Shown piece by piece: positions 35,481 to 47,635 of a DNA stretch of 64,000 nucleotides. Under the pieces are notes generated by a model, which searched no databases, had not been told where the DNA came from, and was given only the letters and a program-made list of their open reading frames with translations. This DNA comes from Polyodon spathula (Eukaryota; Chordata; Actinopteri; Acipenseriformes; Polyodontidae). The translations under genes were made by a program, and so were the position numbers. Location of the stretch: contig NC_054553.1 in NCBI RefSeq assembly GCF_017654505.1, positions 10,090,058-10,154,057 of the forward strand. The letters are read 5' to 3'. Numbering within the stretch: the stretch's first letter is position 1; the number at the start of each line of letters is the position of its first letter.

Positions 35481-36915
35481 TGCTATATTCACTCTCTGAT
35501 AATGTATAGTGCATTGTCATTAGAATAATCAGTGAGATATTTTAAAAGTATAATTGAAATTGTTACAAAAAAATTATCTTGTGAAATATAAAAATAAACA
35601 TAAAAATGAGAAAACACAATATCAATTCTTGTGCATGATTTAGAACTCAAAAGCAAATTACATTTCTTTACAGAATCCTTTTATTGCCAAAGATCAAGAT
35701 TGAACCAACCCAGCACCCCTCTCCTTTCCTGTTCCTTACCACAGGTGTTTGATTATGGTTGTACAACAAAGTCCATTACCAGTAATCAGCAGTGATTTCC
35801 CAACTGACCAATTGTTGCTTTTTTTGTCATCTTCTTTTGCTCTAAGGCACAAATAATGACCAGTTAGAGGGGAGAGGATATTAGTTTAAGCTTGGCTTTG
35901 CAGCACTGGGTGGTGTTAAATAGTTGATTCAGATCATTCTCTCTGTGCCAGCAGAGAAAAGTGAGTCCCTCTGTGGTGTGCAGAATATACTCAGGACTAA
36001 TTAGCCTTTCTTCTTATTTTTTTTTGTTTTGTCAGAAAATAACAAAGTTCAATTACTTCCCCTTTTTCAACAGAGTGGAATGTCAGCTGGCTCCTGACGT
36101 CACAAGCTGACTCTCTTCAAGACTGGAGGGTGCTTAAAAAAATGATTTGTGTATACCATTAGCATGCCAGCTTTTTAAAATGTGCTGTAGATATTTTAGG
36201 GCTGTTGCCATCAATTATTACTGTTCTACACTTGGCAAGAGTTATTGGCGATATTGCTTTCAATATCATCAACAATTTCATTAGCGTTTAACATGGCATA
36301 GTCCAGGATTATTTCTGTTTTAGTGTTTCTTGTACTGTATTGAAACTAAATTAATGTCAGAGATAGAGAATCCACATCTACAATAAAAAGTAAAACTTAC
36401 AGTAAAAAATAATGATCTTGTGCTCAAGTTTCTGTCATGTTGAAAATATAAAATATCCTCCTAATTTTTTCAAAATATGTGGACCAACCCAAAGACTCCC
36501 CTTAATCTTCCAAAACAATGATATCAGTGGATGTTTCTTCAATGAAAATTACATCACAGCAATGAATATTGCAGGCAATATCAGACCATTTCCAATTCTT
36601 GCAGTTGCCAGCAATCTTGATCAGTATTTTACACTTGATATAGCTGCTATAATACTGCAAACATAAAAGTACTGGCTATTATTTCCAACTGGTCTTAAAT
36701 TATTACTCCAAGGAACCTTATTTTTCTTGTCACACTCTTGTCACAATTTGAGGAACACTCATCTTCATGTCTAAGTTCCTGTGCAACAGATATCAGGATG
36801 CAACATGATCTGTACATTTATATAACTTTATAAGAAGGTGGTACCTAGACCTTGCACAGGACGTAAAACACGTTGGAATAAATTAAAGAGAATGCCTGTA
36901 ATAGTTATGTAAAAT
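35481..36915. other. Intergenic stretch; consensus CRE at about 36098
   Basis: No coding region. TGACGTCA, the full CREB/ATF consensus, occurs within 36060-36240, a non-repetitive block whose texture suggests a regulatory element. No TATA box or exon is visible close by. Confidence 0.4.
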
Positions 36916-36920
36916 ATTGT

Positions 36921-37372
36921 TGCGGCAGAGCAGAGCTCTGCCCTTTATAGATTGGAAGGGATGGGGTTAAATTCCCCTACCTGCCTGGGTTTATTGTGTT
37001 CAGGTGGCTGGGGTTGATTGGAGTAATTAACAATTAATCAGCACCCAGCCATCTGACATAAAAGGAGTTCTCAGCTTCCCATTAGGGAGAGGAGGGAGCT
37101 GAGGAAGCAAGCTAGCCAACTAGCTGACGGTTGTGCTTGCTGGTTTTTTTGGGTTGCTGTTTTGTGTTTTTGAATTTTTCTGATCCAGTGAAGGCATCGC
37201 CCAGCCTGAAAACCTTTAATTTTGTCAGTCTTGTTTTGTCTATTTGTTTGTGATTAAATACCTTTGTTTTGGCCCTTGTTCCCTTTTATTTTGTGATAAT
37301 TTATAATAAAAGCATTATTTTTTTGAACTGCAGTCTGTCTCTGGGCCTCTATCCACTCGCCAGCCTGTCACA
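36921..37372 (+). repeat. Solo LTR with 5-bp target duplication
   Basis: 452 bp starting TGCGGCAGAG and ending CCTGTCACA, flanked by ATTGT on both sides (36916-36920 and 37373-37377). Inside are a long inverted repeat (37001-37055; arms CAGGTGGCTGGGG... and ...CACCCAGCCATCTG), an ACATAAAAGG TATA-like box directly after it, and AATAAAAGC near 37305 as polyadenylation signal. The order U3-R-U5 reads on the plus strand. No internal region remains, so recombination between LTRs removed it. The 5-bp duplication fits Ty3-type or Bel elements. Confidence 0.9.
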
Positions 37373-37377
37373 ATTGT

Positions 37378-38471
37378 ATTAAATACTAAACAATTATAAT
37401 ATGGAATGCAATTTGGTGTGCATTTGTTGGTTCAAGTAATCTTGGACCAACTGCTTATAATTTGTTTAGTCTTATAATGCCATAAAATGAACTGTGCTTT
37501 GTAAGTGAAAACTGTAGTGGAGTGTTATTTCATCATTTTGATCTACTCTATGATTAGCAGCTGTTCACTAAAGACATTATCTGTGCAATCGAAGAGTAAG
37601 GTGTGGAAAAAATAAATCAATAATTAAGTAACTATGGGTTTTTGCTCTTAAAATAAATGTCATAATTAGAAAAAAAACAATTAGGGTGTTCAGACTAATT
37701 ATACTATTTACAGTACTTATTTCTAAATATTCTAAACACCTTTATATAATAGAGGCAAACTATATTACTGTTTAAAGAAAAACATTCACTTTATGCAAGG
37801 TGTTGTTCTCCATAAAATAACTGCAGCTTGTGGAGGCAGACTGGATGATTTCTGTTGCAATGCCTGTGCTACCCCCTACAGATCAAAACATTGCAAAACA
37901 CTTCAATGAGGATAGAAAGTGGCACAAACTGAGATTTTCTGATGAGAGAAAATATATACAATTGACAAACAACAAAACCTGCAGAAAAGTCAGAGATTAT
38001 AGAAGACTCTACATAGGATGTAGTTTGATAATCTCAACAAGATATGTTCAAGTTATTTGAATCCCTTTACTCTGAGCTGCTCAAGGATATCATATCTCAC
38101 CTCAGCATACAGCTGTCCATCTAGCTTGCTGACTGCTGCATAATATAGTTTAGATCCTGGCCATCATATCATTGAGTTGAACTTGTTTGAATTTCAGAAA
38201 GTCAGAAAACAGTGACAGTGATGTTTTATTGCCATGCCATCTTTCTTTTGTAGTATGTTTTGTAATTTATTTCATATTAAGTCACAAAATTGCTGTTCAG
38301 TTTTTTCATTCAGCCATTTTCTGTTAGGAGTGGAAGTGAAGGCGTTCCTTTGAAAAGTGATGGGATTGACAGTGATGTGAACCAATCATATGTCAGAGGG
38401 AGACTATTTCCCAGTGGTGATGATGTTTTAACATAATCACAGACCAGAATTTCCAAGTACTGATTCATACA
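37378..38471. other. Intergenic stretch, no gene seen
   Basis: No coding region. The short frame at 37830-38060 includes HKLRFSDERKY, which loosely recalls a Tc1 FSDE motif, but nothing around it supports a transposase. Confidence 0.45.
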
Positions 38472-38473
38472 TA

Positions 38474-39123
38474 CAGTCTAACTTCACTATAACGAACCCC
38501 CTTTTTTAACGATCCAAGCAGCAAGAACCGTTGTTTCAATGGAAGATAGCCTTATTACAACAATTACTTTTACAAAATCTACCCGGATAAAACGATCTCT
38601 GTAGTAACTTTCTCCAGTGAAAATGTGATATTCTATCAGTGAAAACAAAGACCTTGGTAGGCTAATTCAAAGATAAGGCTGATTCATAGATAGCCTATTG
38701 TAGTGCGAATCATGTTTGAGGTATGCAACCGTTGCCATCTTCACAAAAACAGCAACCATGGCAACAGGCGTGAGGAGACAACAAGATTGAAACAGCGTGC
38801 ATTGAGAAAAGCACGAAAAAATTAAGCAGTCTACACTGGATATGTTTTTTCAAGAGAAAGGGCACGTAGTTAATGTATTCAGCATGTAAGTGTACTTTTT
38901 TCATTTCTTTACTGTTTTCTTTTAACTACATGGTTCAAATGTTGATCAGTGTTAAGTTGTCTTGAAATAACTACTGTATACTTTATAAAGATGTTCAATT
39001 CAATTTGGTTATTTCTTCTTTATTCTGATACATCAAATTGTCAATCCCTATTATAGTGAACAACCTGATATAAAAAACATTTCTCCAGGTCTCAGGGGGG
39101 TTCATTATAATGAAGTTAAACTG
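38474..39123. mobile_element. Pogo/Tigger-like MITE (650 bp)
   Basis: The left end CAGTCTAACTTCACTATAAC and the complemented right end CAGTTTAACTTCATTATAAT are inverted repeats continuing to GAACCCCC, flanked by TA (38472-38473, 39124-39125). TA targets with CAGT ends and a TATAACGAACC-type motif fit the pogo/Tigger branch. No transposase is present. Confidence 0.8.
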
Positions 39124-39782
39124 TACACACATATCTAATACCTATAATATCCATGTAATTTAATATCTAGAACTACGGAGCACATAGTGTACTTGGACTT
39201 GCTGCAATTGGAAGACTTGTACTTGATTCTCTGTAACTAAAGCTATTATACAATAGTTTTTTTTTTTTCTCTTTCCTTGCTTAAGGTACTGTTTTTGATA
39301 GTTATTTAAGTGCTGCTTCTGATCTGAGTTTGACAAAAACCACCACATCAGTCATTTGGCTTGGCAACAGACTGCTGTTGCTATGCTGTCAATAGACTTG
39401 ATGATGTTTGTTTTATTGTACTCTATTGTTTTAACAACATTTTGAATCACAGTGAAGGTGAATGGCATAGAGATTCCACTTGTCAAATCATTTCTGATAC
39501 GCACAGAAGGATTAACCCTCCTATTATGTTCAGAATTTAGGTACATCTGTTATGTTTTGGGTCATACTGACCTGATTCAATTTCAAACTAATTTAAACAG
39601 CCTTACATTGATTAACTGTTTTTATTTGCAAAGGATTTAATCTTTTATGCTCTTTTAGTCCAGGAGCTGTGATAAAACTTCTTTGCCTGCCAACCTGGGA
39701 GCTTCTCATTTTGGAGTGTCTTTACCAGTGAAATGCTGTTGCAATACAGACAGTGAAAATTAAGCTCTGCATGGTAGATATA

Positions 39783-41348
39783 CACTACCGGTCAAAAGTT
39801 TTAGAACACCCCCATTTTTCCAGTTTTTATTGAAATTTAAGCAGTTCAAGTCCAGTGAATAACCTGAAATGGTACAAAGGTAAGCGATAAACTGCCAGAG
39901 GTTAAAAAAAAGTTTAGGTTTGCAAAAACTGAAAAATAATGTACATTTCAGAGTTATACAAAAAGGCCTTTTTCAGGGAACAAGTAATGGGTTAACAACT
40001 TACAGCTGTTCTGCAGCAATGGAAGAAAATTAATCCTTGAAAGTTGATGCTAACAATTCCTACAGGTGTCCCAACTTTTGTTGATTACTTACAAACCCTC
40101 TGTCTGTATAAAAGCAGTGTTGGAACAGATTGTGTTACTACACCCTCTTAAGCATTATTTGGACCACATTGTACTGCAGGAAGTAGTATATTGCTATCAT
40201 AATGGCAAGAAAAAGGCAATTAACAAAGGAAGACAGACAGACCATTATAACCCTTAAAAGTGTAGGTCTTTCCTTTAGAGAAATTGCAAAGAAAGCCAAG
40301 GTGTCAGTGAGTACAGTTTCCTACACCATCAAAAGGCACTTGGAAACTGGAGGAAACTCTGACAGGAAGAGGTCTGGCAGACCCAAAGCCACAACAGAAT
40401 CAGAAGACAAGTTTCAGAGAGTCAACAGCTTGCATGATAGGCTGCTCCCAGGACAACAGCAAATATCAGTTTCAACTGTGAAGAAGACTTCGATCTGCAG
40501 GTTTGACAGGTCAAGTGACAGTAAGAAAGCCATTGCTAAGGTGGCAAAATAAGAAAAAGAGGCTTGCCTGCCATGAAGCACCTCCAGTGGACTACTGAAG
40601 ACTGGAAGAAGATCTTATGGACCGATCAATCAAAATTTGAAATCTTCGGTTCGTCACACAGGGTTTTTGTACGCCGTCGAGTAGGCAAAAGGATGGTTCC
40701 TCGGTGTGTGACACCAACTGTCAAACATAGAGGAGGAAGCGTGATGGTCTGGGGCTCTTTTGCTGGATCCAGAGTCGACAACTTGCACAGAGTGAGTGGC
40801 ACCCTGAACCAAAACGGCTACCACAGCATTTTGCAGCGCCATGCAAAACCTCTGGTATACATCTAGTTGGTCAGGGGTTCATCCTACAGCAAGATAATGA
40901 CCCATAACATACCTCCAGGCTATGTCAGAACTACCTTAGAAGGCTTCAAATCATGAAATGGCCGGTACAGTCTTCAGACTTAAACCCCATCAAGCTGGTT
41001 TGGGATGAACTGGACAGAAGGGTGAAAGCAAAGCAACCTACAAGTGCACCACATTTGTGGGAACTTCTGCAACAGTATTGGGAAGAACTTTCCGAACAAT
41101 ATTTGATTTCCATTGTAGAAAGAATGCCACGAGTGTGTTTGGCTGTTATATCTGCAAAAGGTGGCTACTTTGAGTAAAAAAATTAGATAAAATTTTGTTA
41201 AACAAAATGATTCCATGATTTCTTTTTTTATCTCCAATTGTTTATTTGTTCTATGCTTTAATTTCAGAGTAAATTGAGACATTAAACTGCGTAAATTTCA
41301 ATAAAAACTGGAAAAATGGAGGTCTTCTAAAACTTTTGACCGGTAGTG
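39783..41348 (+). mobile_element. Tc1/mariner element D, full length, inactive
   Basis: Both terminal repeats are intact: CACTACCGGTCAAAAGTTTT at the left and its complement ending CGGTAGTG at the right, with the next bases (AGAACACCC against AGAAGACC) also similar. TA lies on both sides (39781-39782, 41349-41350). 1566 bp is normal for a complete Tc1 element. The transposase runs on the plus strand. Confidence 0.95.
40202..41177 (+). pseudogene. Tc1-like transposase, broken, catalytic Glu changed to Lys
   Basis: The start MARKRQLTKEDRQTIITLKS opens a helix-turn-helix domain with SFREIAKKAKVSVSTVSYTI, then a GRPKATT AT-hook-like linker. After a stop at 40550 and a frame change come WTDQSKFEIFG (first Asp) and KHRGGSVMVWGSFAGS. 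FILQQDNDP follows with the second Asp, then an in-frame TAA (about 40907) and HTSRLCQNYL. The last block is SSDLNPIKLVWDELDRR, where the family has Glu in place of Lys: a single G-to-A change (GAG to AAG) that removes the third metal-binding residue. The frame ends naturally at 41177. The terminal repeats could still be recognised by a related enzyme. Confidence 0.9.
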
Positions 41349-43170
41349 TATATTGTTTGATTTTTTTGTTTATAAATATCTCCAGACAGGTGCAGCCATT
41401 TCCAGAGATGATAATACAAAAATAATAATAAAATAACAAATTGAAGAAGTTTGTTTTTTTCCTGCACACAAATCTACACGGGTCACAGTGACCCGAAACA
41501 TCTTATTTGTATACATGACCTGTTCTAAAAAAAAAAATAAACATCTCAAAGGTTCTGTTTTCTGTGTATAAATTCATGACCCCAATTTAAGAAAAGTCAG
41601 AAAATATTGTACAGAAAATGAAAATAGCACATAAGCTAATTGAAATCTAGAGTCGGGTCAAAAATAGACCCAAAACAAGGAAAATGCCATTAACAAATAC
41701 CAATGAATTATCATCTGCAGCCTCCGTCTGCCCTTCATGTTCTGATTCTTACAATCTATTGAAAGTTCAAACATTGATTCAGAGGTAAACTAAGTGATTG
41801 TGTGAAACTTCCTGGTCAAGGTCTGAGATACCAGGTCAATCCTCATTTTTATCTTCTGGTGATAGAAGCAGAACCTCATTTATCTTTTAACAAAATGGTC
41901 CATCATTAAATGAACATTCAATCTTAGTGTTTTGTTACTACACCCTTAGTTGTGTAACTCTGCAGCTCAGCAATGTTGTGCTATACTGCCCACTTTTCTA
42001 GGTTTAACCTGTCCCTTTTTTGTTTTGAAAATTATGTTTTGGGTCTTCTACAGTATTTCCTGCTTGAGAAAAACTTTTCTTGAAGTAATATCTTACACCT
42101 TTTCTGAAACCCATACCTGAAACAGAAGGTCACATTTACGCACTGTCACTGTGGTGCAGAGCAGTGTAAACAGATCACATAAGGTAAATAGATCTCCATG
42201 CGTTTAAACACTACTGGTATGTATTTTTTTTTTTTTTTTTCTGTATGTGTGTTGCAGGTGTGCATTTGCACTTTATTGATTTATTTTTATTATGTGTTTG
42301 TTCACTTGTTTATGTAATGGGTGTGCAATGTGATTTTTTTTTTCTTTGGTGTAATTTTTGTTTTATTTTTTTATGTATGTTTACTTTGATAATGTGGTAC
42401 ATCCCCTTTAAATCTCCTGAAAACTTGGTGGTCTCCATAGTAACTGCAGTACTAATTCCTAATTGGGACAGGTGTATAAAAACACATCAGGTCAATCAAA
42501 CAAGAGAGCTACCGGGTTTGGAAAATTGTGTGAGCTGAGAGCACAGGTCTATGAACTAACGTTTGGTAAGGTTGTTAAAGTTTAAACTATAAATTGCAGT
42601 AATTGCATGCCCTGGAAATTGGCTGGAACGCTAGATGCTAACGGTAAATGTCTTGCTATTCCCACTGAATAGCTTGGTCCGCTCTATATTAGAGTGGTTT
42701 GGTAGAGTAACCCTCGTGCTCTCAGACCGTGGTAGCTATTTTTGTACTTGCCTTGTCTAAACAAAAGAAAACTGTTTGTTTTAATTGTGAATGAAATACC
42801 TAGATGCCTTCTTTTACTATTGCTGTCCCGAGTATACTGTAGTACTTTATTCGAATCTATGTGCAATATACAGTATCTGTGAGTCCTGTGTATTAGCATG
42901 TTTGAAATTTGGAGAACTATCATCTTTTTCTTTACTATCCTTTGAGTCTTGTTGTCTATCCACTATACATGGTACATCAAACTTTGATTGCAAACTCATA
43001 TTTTAGCAAAATGCATAATGATTGAATAGTGTCTACAGAATTGTTTGTAATTAGGCAGTTTAAAGCTATATGGTGCTTTGCGTTTGTTTTAGTTCTATGA
43101 AATTAACATTGCTGCTATTTTTGGTACATGTTATTTGAAAGTATATCAAGTTTTATTTATCTCTGAATTG

Positions 43171-43255
43171 TGTTTGTGTGAAACTCACTGTTTTTTGAAG
43201 TGTTTGTGTGAAATGTACTATTTTTGAAGTGTTTATGTGAAACTCACTGTTTAAG
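43171..43255. repeat. Minisatellite, about 29-30 bp x 3
   Basis: Three copies of a unit like TTTGTGTGAAACTCACTG followed by TTTTTTGAAGTG, with the third partial. Confidence 0.85.
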
Positions 43256-43728
43256 GCACTATAGCACTTTTTTGTGTGATTTGAGATGCTGCTGTAATCT
43301 GCTGCTATATTTGACAATCTATGGTTTTTGCTATCAAATTGCTGAGTGATAATTGTTGTACTGGCAAGTGTTTTTTTTGGATGGAAATGAAGTACTAAAC
43401 TACTGACTAGTTTGTAATATGTTAATTGTGGAAGCAACTGAGAGGAGAGTGTGGAGTGCATTCTTCAAGGCAGATTGAGCATTTAGAGGGAAGAGGCTGA
43501 TATACCTCTCCCTTGCTAAGTGTTCAGTCTTTCCCTTTTTTACTGTGGTTGTTTTATAACTCTAATTGCTTAGCTGAAGTTTTGATTTGTTTCACTTTCT
43601 TAGACTCTCCATCTGATGGCCCTCCCTAACTTCTAGAGCTATGTAGCCTACCTGGGTATGAACTGCTCTGAGTCAATGAGAAGCTTTGTAATTCTTTTTA
43701 TTTATCATATTTTTCTTTTTTAATTCTG

Positions 43729-43795
43729 TGGTATGGATTTGAACTGTTGACCCTTGGCACTAAAGGCAGACACGCTACAGTTTCACTAAAGGGGA
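43729..43795 (-). mobile_element. tRNA-like SINE head with good B box
   Basis: The minus strand contains AGTTCAAATCC (43735-43745), one base from the B-box consensus GGTTCAAATCC. TAGTGAAACTGTAGCGTGTC lies about 30 bp upstream of it in the A-box position. Stem pairing for a functional tRNA is not evident, so a tRNA-derived SINE is more likely. Confidence 0.5.
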
Positions 43796-44189
43796 AGCCC
43801 CCCCTGGTGGGGTTGGTAGTCATGTCTTTTATGCACACATACAATGTGGCTATTTGGCCAGTAGGGGTCACTCATTACAAATTGTTGTTGTTTTTAACTT
43901 TCATTATTTTTTCATTGATTGCTACTATTGATATACCTGAATCAATTATATTGCTATAGCAATTTCTTTTATTGCTACCCCGGTATCCCGAATTTAGAAC
44001 TTGTCCCTGTGAGTCACCTGTAACATGTGTATGTTCTTTTTATCCCTTAACTCTGGAGATGAAAACCGACATTTGCTTTATTTTTCTTTCCTCTGAATAA
44101 TATAATGGTTTGCATTTGACATTTACAGTTACAGCATATCAATGTGGTAACTGTAATTTAAAATCACAATTATTATAGTAAGTGTTACT

Positions 44190-44255
44190 GGTACCATTTC
44201 AAACCTGATGTCTAGGTACTGTAGTAAACCGATGTGCTCCCACTGAGCCATGGCC
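44190..44255 (-). mobile_element. tRNA-like SINE head with perfect A box
   Basis: The minus strand contains TGGCTCAGTGGG (44239-44250), which fits the RNA polymerase III A box exactly, and GGTTTGAAATGG in the B-box position 36 bp later. The tRNA fold is not maintained. Confidence 0.5.
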
Positions 44256-45715
44256 TTAGTTGTTTGACTTTGGCACACTCATAGCAGTAATTGCTCAGCC
44301 CACCAAAGCCACCACCTGCCATGGGGATCACCGCCCTGTCAAGTCTTTCATTGTCAGCAGGAGAATAACGTATTCAGAACTAATCTCCATCTCTCAGAAA
44401 GAAAAATCTCCTGCTCAGCACAATCATTTTACAGTTAATGAGAATGAGATTATAACTTGAGACAATTAAATTCCTAGACTGTCAATATTATCTCTGGTGG
44501 ATCTAGTACTGGAATACAATAGATTTAGAGCTGTATCCTCAAATTTAATAGGTCAAGAGCTTTAGGAGGTCACAAGCCATTGTTTCAAAAATATGTTATT
44601 ATTGAACATGCCATTTTATTCTTCAAACCAACAGAATGCTACAAATATGCTGAGTGTGCTGTTTGATACACCAAGGAGGGAGGGACCTTGACAGGAAGAC
44701 CACAACCTGATTAACAGTTTATTTGCACCACTTTGTAAGTGGCAGGTTCAACGATGTTTGTTGTGATGTTTCATGGAAGCACAATTTAAAAATATATATT
44801 TATTGTGTTCTGTGTCATGTAATAGCAAATAATTCCCTAATATTTTGCATGTTCTGCTATTGTGTTATATTGTAATGCCATGCTTTAAGGTAAATTAGAA
44901 AATAGGTCTGAGATTGTCTTTAACCTGATTGGTCAATAATGGGGTTCCTAATCTCTGGTAATGGAGCCCCAAATGTTATTGTTCAAACTAGGTTTTAATC
45001 TCTGTTCCAAATCAACATGCCGGAAAATACAGAAATACAGTATTCATTTATGTATTTTACCTTTTTCTGCCTGATGAAAGAAAATATCCACTCTAATACA
45101 CAGCCTCTGAATGCTGTCTATCAATATGCCTGCTTCCTCCATATACATTCAATCTATCTATTTAAATTTAGTTTAATAAATAAAGTAAAAAAAAAAAAAA
45201 GTGTCTGCTGTCAGCGGCAATACACTAACCACAACAACAACAGCAACTAGTATCTGGTTTGAATGACAGTCTGTAGAACTCAAACAACTGGATGCAGACT
45301 GATTATTTTCAGCAACTTTATTTCAGCATATCATCATAACACAGGCACTATGCTCTCTTCCTGAACAAAGCCAGGGACTTATACACACTCTGTGCACAAG
45401 AAATTGAAAGAGCACGCTCAGCATTAATACATGCAGGCTACTAGATATTTTGAATTACTAAAACTTTTTTTTTTTATGATGTAACTTAAATACAGCAACT
45501 CAACACAAATACATGACTATGCAATTAAATCTTAATTAAAAAAGAATTTCCTTTTACATTTTTTTTTTAAAAGCTAGAAAACCATGTTCACTTTTGTGTG
45601 CAAGGTACTTGAACTGAAGAACAGCTCTGTGTAAACAGAAGATTTATTTTAGCATTCAGTTAATATTTAGGCTATTGGAAATATCCTTGATGCAACATCA
45701 TCCATGAAAAAAAAC

Positions 45716-45719
<4 letters not shown>

Positions 45720-45749
<30 letters not shown>
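45720..45749. repeat. Poly-T tract (30)
   Basis: Uninterrupted T run; a possible reversed poly-A tail, but no retroelement is recognised next to it. Confidence 0.9.
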
Positions 45750-45754
<5 letters not shown>

Positions 45755-46081
45755 CCATGTTCTAATAGAATTAGCACCCTGTTCTTTGGACACTGTTACT
45801 TAATTAATCAAAGGTGTTGCCTAAAGAAAAATAACGGTGAATTAAATGCTAGCCTGAAATATTTTTCAAGTTTGAACTTTGGACATGTGAATTTATAGCA
45901 GTACAGGAGGGGGCATTACTAGAAAGAAAATGTTTTCATATTTTCTTTCCACAAGACATCTTACCGTGCTGCTTGTATCGCTATGCTATATATTGGTGAC
46001 TCAAGCAACACTATCATTATCGATTAAATGGTTGCAAAGCTCAGCCATGTTGTAAACTCCACGAACACAAGCTCTGAAAAT

Positions 46082-46100
46082 GGGGGGGGGGGGGGGGGGG
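46082..46100 (+). repeat. Poly-G tract (19)
   Basis: Uninterrupted G run with quadruplex potential. Confidence 0.95.
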
Positions 46101-46821
46101 ATAATCTCCCTCTTGCCAATTGCTCCACCTTGGCATTTCTGTGATCAAGATTTGCACTTTACACATTGCTAGGGAAAGTCTTACATCGCATCTCACATCA
46201 CGTCTCAGCACTGGGATGTGGCTTCTGAGGCAAAAGTGGGTTGACAGACTAACACAATGCCATTTTAAAGCTCTGTGCCAAATGAGTAGCATTTAACAGC
46301 AAATTAAAACTCCCTCAGAAAATCCTAGATTACTGTCTTACAATCTTCACAATAAATCCATTTTCAATAAAGTAAACGTCAAGTTCTGAAGACTAAAACT
46401 TTTCTTGAACTGATCCCCGATTAAAACCATGAGAAGAAACAGCTTTGTAGACATCATAGTCTATATCAGATACGTGCTATCCACATCATGACTAAGAAAT
46501 ACTGACATGCTTTATGACTGTACGCTCTTATTCGAGAATAAGACGTACTAACAAACTCAGATCTGTATTATACTGTAGTAAAGTCATTGTCACAAAAATT
46601 TTACAAATTTTAAGAAGCATTTCATCATTATATCAGTAAGAATACACTGTAAATGATCAGACATTTACTAGACTACAGGCACTGCCTCAGTATACAATGT
46701 CATATGTTACCTTGGACAAAACTCATGTTTTTGCAGTACATTCACGTAATGTGAAGTGATTTGAGTTCTCTAAGATATGATATACTTCAAGGTCAAAGGG
46801 TTAAATATGTTTAAAGGGGTT

Positions 46822-47046
46822 TGTCACAAAGACGGCCGGAGTGGATGGCGTCAGACCAGAGCCAGGAAATAAGCAACAGAGAGGTGGAGTTTGGTAGAGC
46901 TGAGCGAATGGTATCGCTCAGCATTTTATAAGTGAACAGACAGTGTTACACAGATCCGTTTATATCCTGTGTACCAATGACTATACACCAACATTAACAC
47001 ACTACACGTAACACAAAATACACACAGGAGTGGGCACTTTGCCACA
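46822..47046 (-). repeat. Internally deleted 3' LTR (225 bp)
   Basis: It starts TGTCACAAAG and ends GCCACA like the 575-bp partner, but joins the GAACAGACAG segment directly to GTGTTACACAGATCCG, dropping about 350 bp that include the TATA-like box and its adjacent inverted repeat. The missing part lies in what would be U3/R, so new copies made from this template would lose the promoter. Confidence 0.85.
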
Positions 47047-47062
47047 TATGCCCCCCCCTTTG
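47047..47062 (-). other. Polypurine tract (minus strand)
   Basis: The minus strand reads AAAGGGGGGGGCATA directly before the 3' LTR, the standard site of plus-strand priming. The left copy has an equivalent G-rich run at about 429-441. Confidence 0.75.
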
Positions 47063-47393
47063 TGCAAAGCACACATGGCCTCAATGTCCACCTCCCCCCT
47101 TAAAATCCCAAAAGTCTCACTCAAATCCTGGGCCAAGAACAGGGACTTTAAGGGGCTGAGGGGCGGCAGTGTTGCCAGTAGCCAGGCTGCTACTGGCCAT
47201 GCTGTCAGCTGAAGTGTTGACAGTGGGGCGAATCTCTCCTCCCGCTGTACCACTTGCAGCGGAAATGCTGCCAATGCTGCGGCTGTCAGTAGACGTGCTG
47301 ACAGCTTCCAGACTAACTCCTTCAGCCGGGGCAAGTCCAGCAGTGGAAAAGCTGCTGGAGTTGGTGGTCTCCAGACCTCCCCCAAGATCTCCG

Positions 47394-47585
47394 GCAGCGA
47401 AATTGCTGCGGGGGAAGGTAGTCTCCTGACCTCTCCCCCCTTTATTGCTGACAGCTCCCTCTGGGGGGACTCCAGCCCCCAGAACTCCTGCAGTGAAATT
47501 GCTGCAGGAAAATGTGGTCTCCTGACCTCTCCCCCCTTTTTCATAGCCAGCAGCTCCCTTTGGTGGGGCTCCGGTCACACTGACC
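47394..47585 (-). repeat. 96-bp tandem duplication inside the retroelement
   Basis: GCAGCGAAATTGCTG (47394) and GCAGTGAAATTGCTG (47490) start two copies exactly 96 bp (32 codons) apart, both continuing to CTCCTGACCTCTCCCCCCTT. The minus-strand frame stays open, giving repeated KGGEVRR and PAAISL motifs. The left element has one copy. Confidence 0.8.
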
Positions 47586-47635
47586 CCTGCAGCCAAGCAG
47601 AGCCGACTGCGACCCATGGCAAAGCAGTTCCAGCG

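Larger units (their letters stand above)
39516..41689. mobile_element. PiggyBac-type MITE split by Tc1 element D
   Basis: TTAA flanks lie at 39512-39515 and 41690-41693. The left end begins CCCTCCTATTATGTTCAG; near both ends is the motif TTGTTTTGGGTC / GTTTTGGGTCATACTGACC in inverted orientation, and GGGTCA...TGACCC pairs recur inside (a perfect one at about 41480-41494). Without the 1.57 kb Tc1 insert it is about 0.6 kb. Ends are only partly complementary, so the outer limits are tentative. Confidence 0.5.
41694..46816. other. Intergenic stretch with minor repeats, no gene seen
   Basis: No convincing exon. T-runs lie at 42223-42240, 45468-45476 and 45720-45749; a 19-base G run is at 46082-46100. 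A TATA-like GTATAAAAAC at about 42473 sits in a slightly GC-richer block (42400-42550) without other promoter or LTR evidence. Confidence 0.5.

Noticed and set aside
37830..38060. Frame with RFSDERKY resembling a Tc1 catalytic motif
   Set aside because: No GGG..VW or DNxPxH motif nearby in any frame and no terminal repeats; probably chance.
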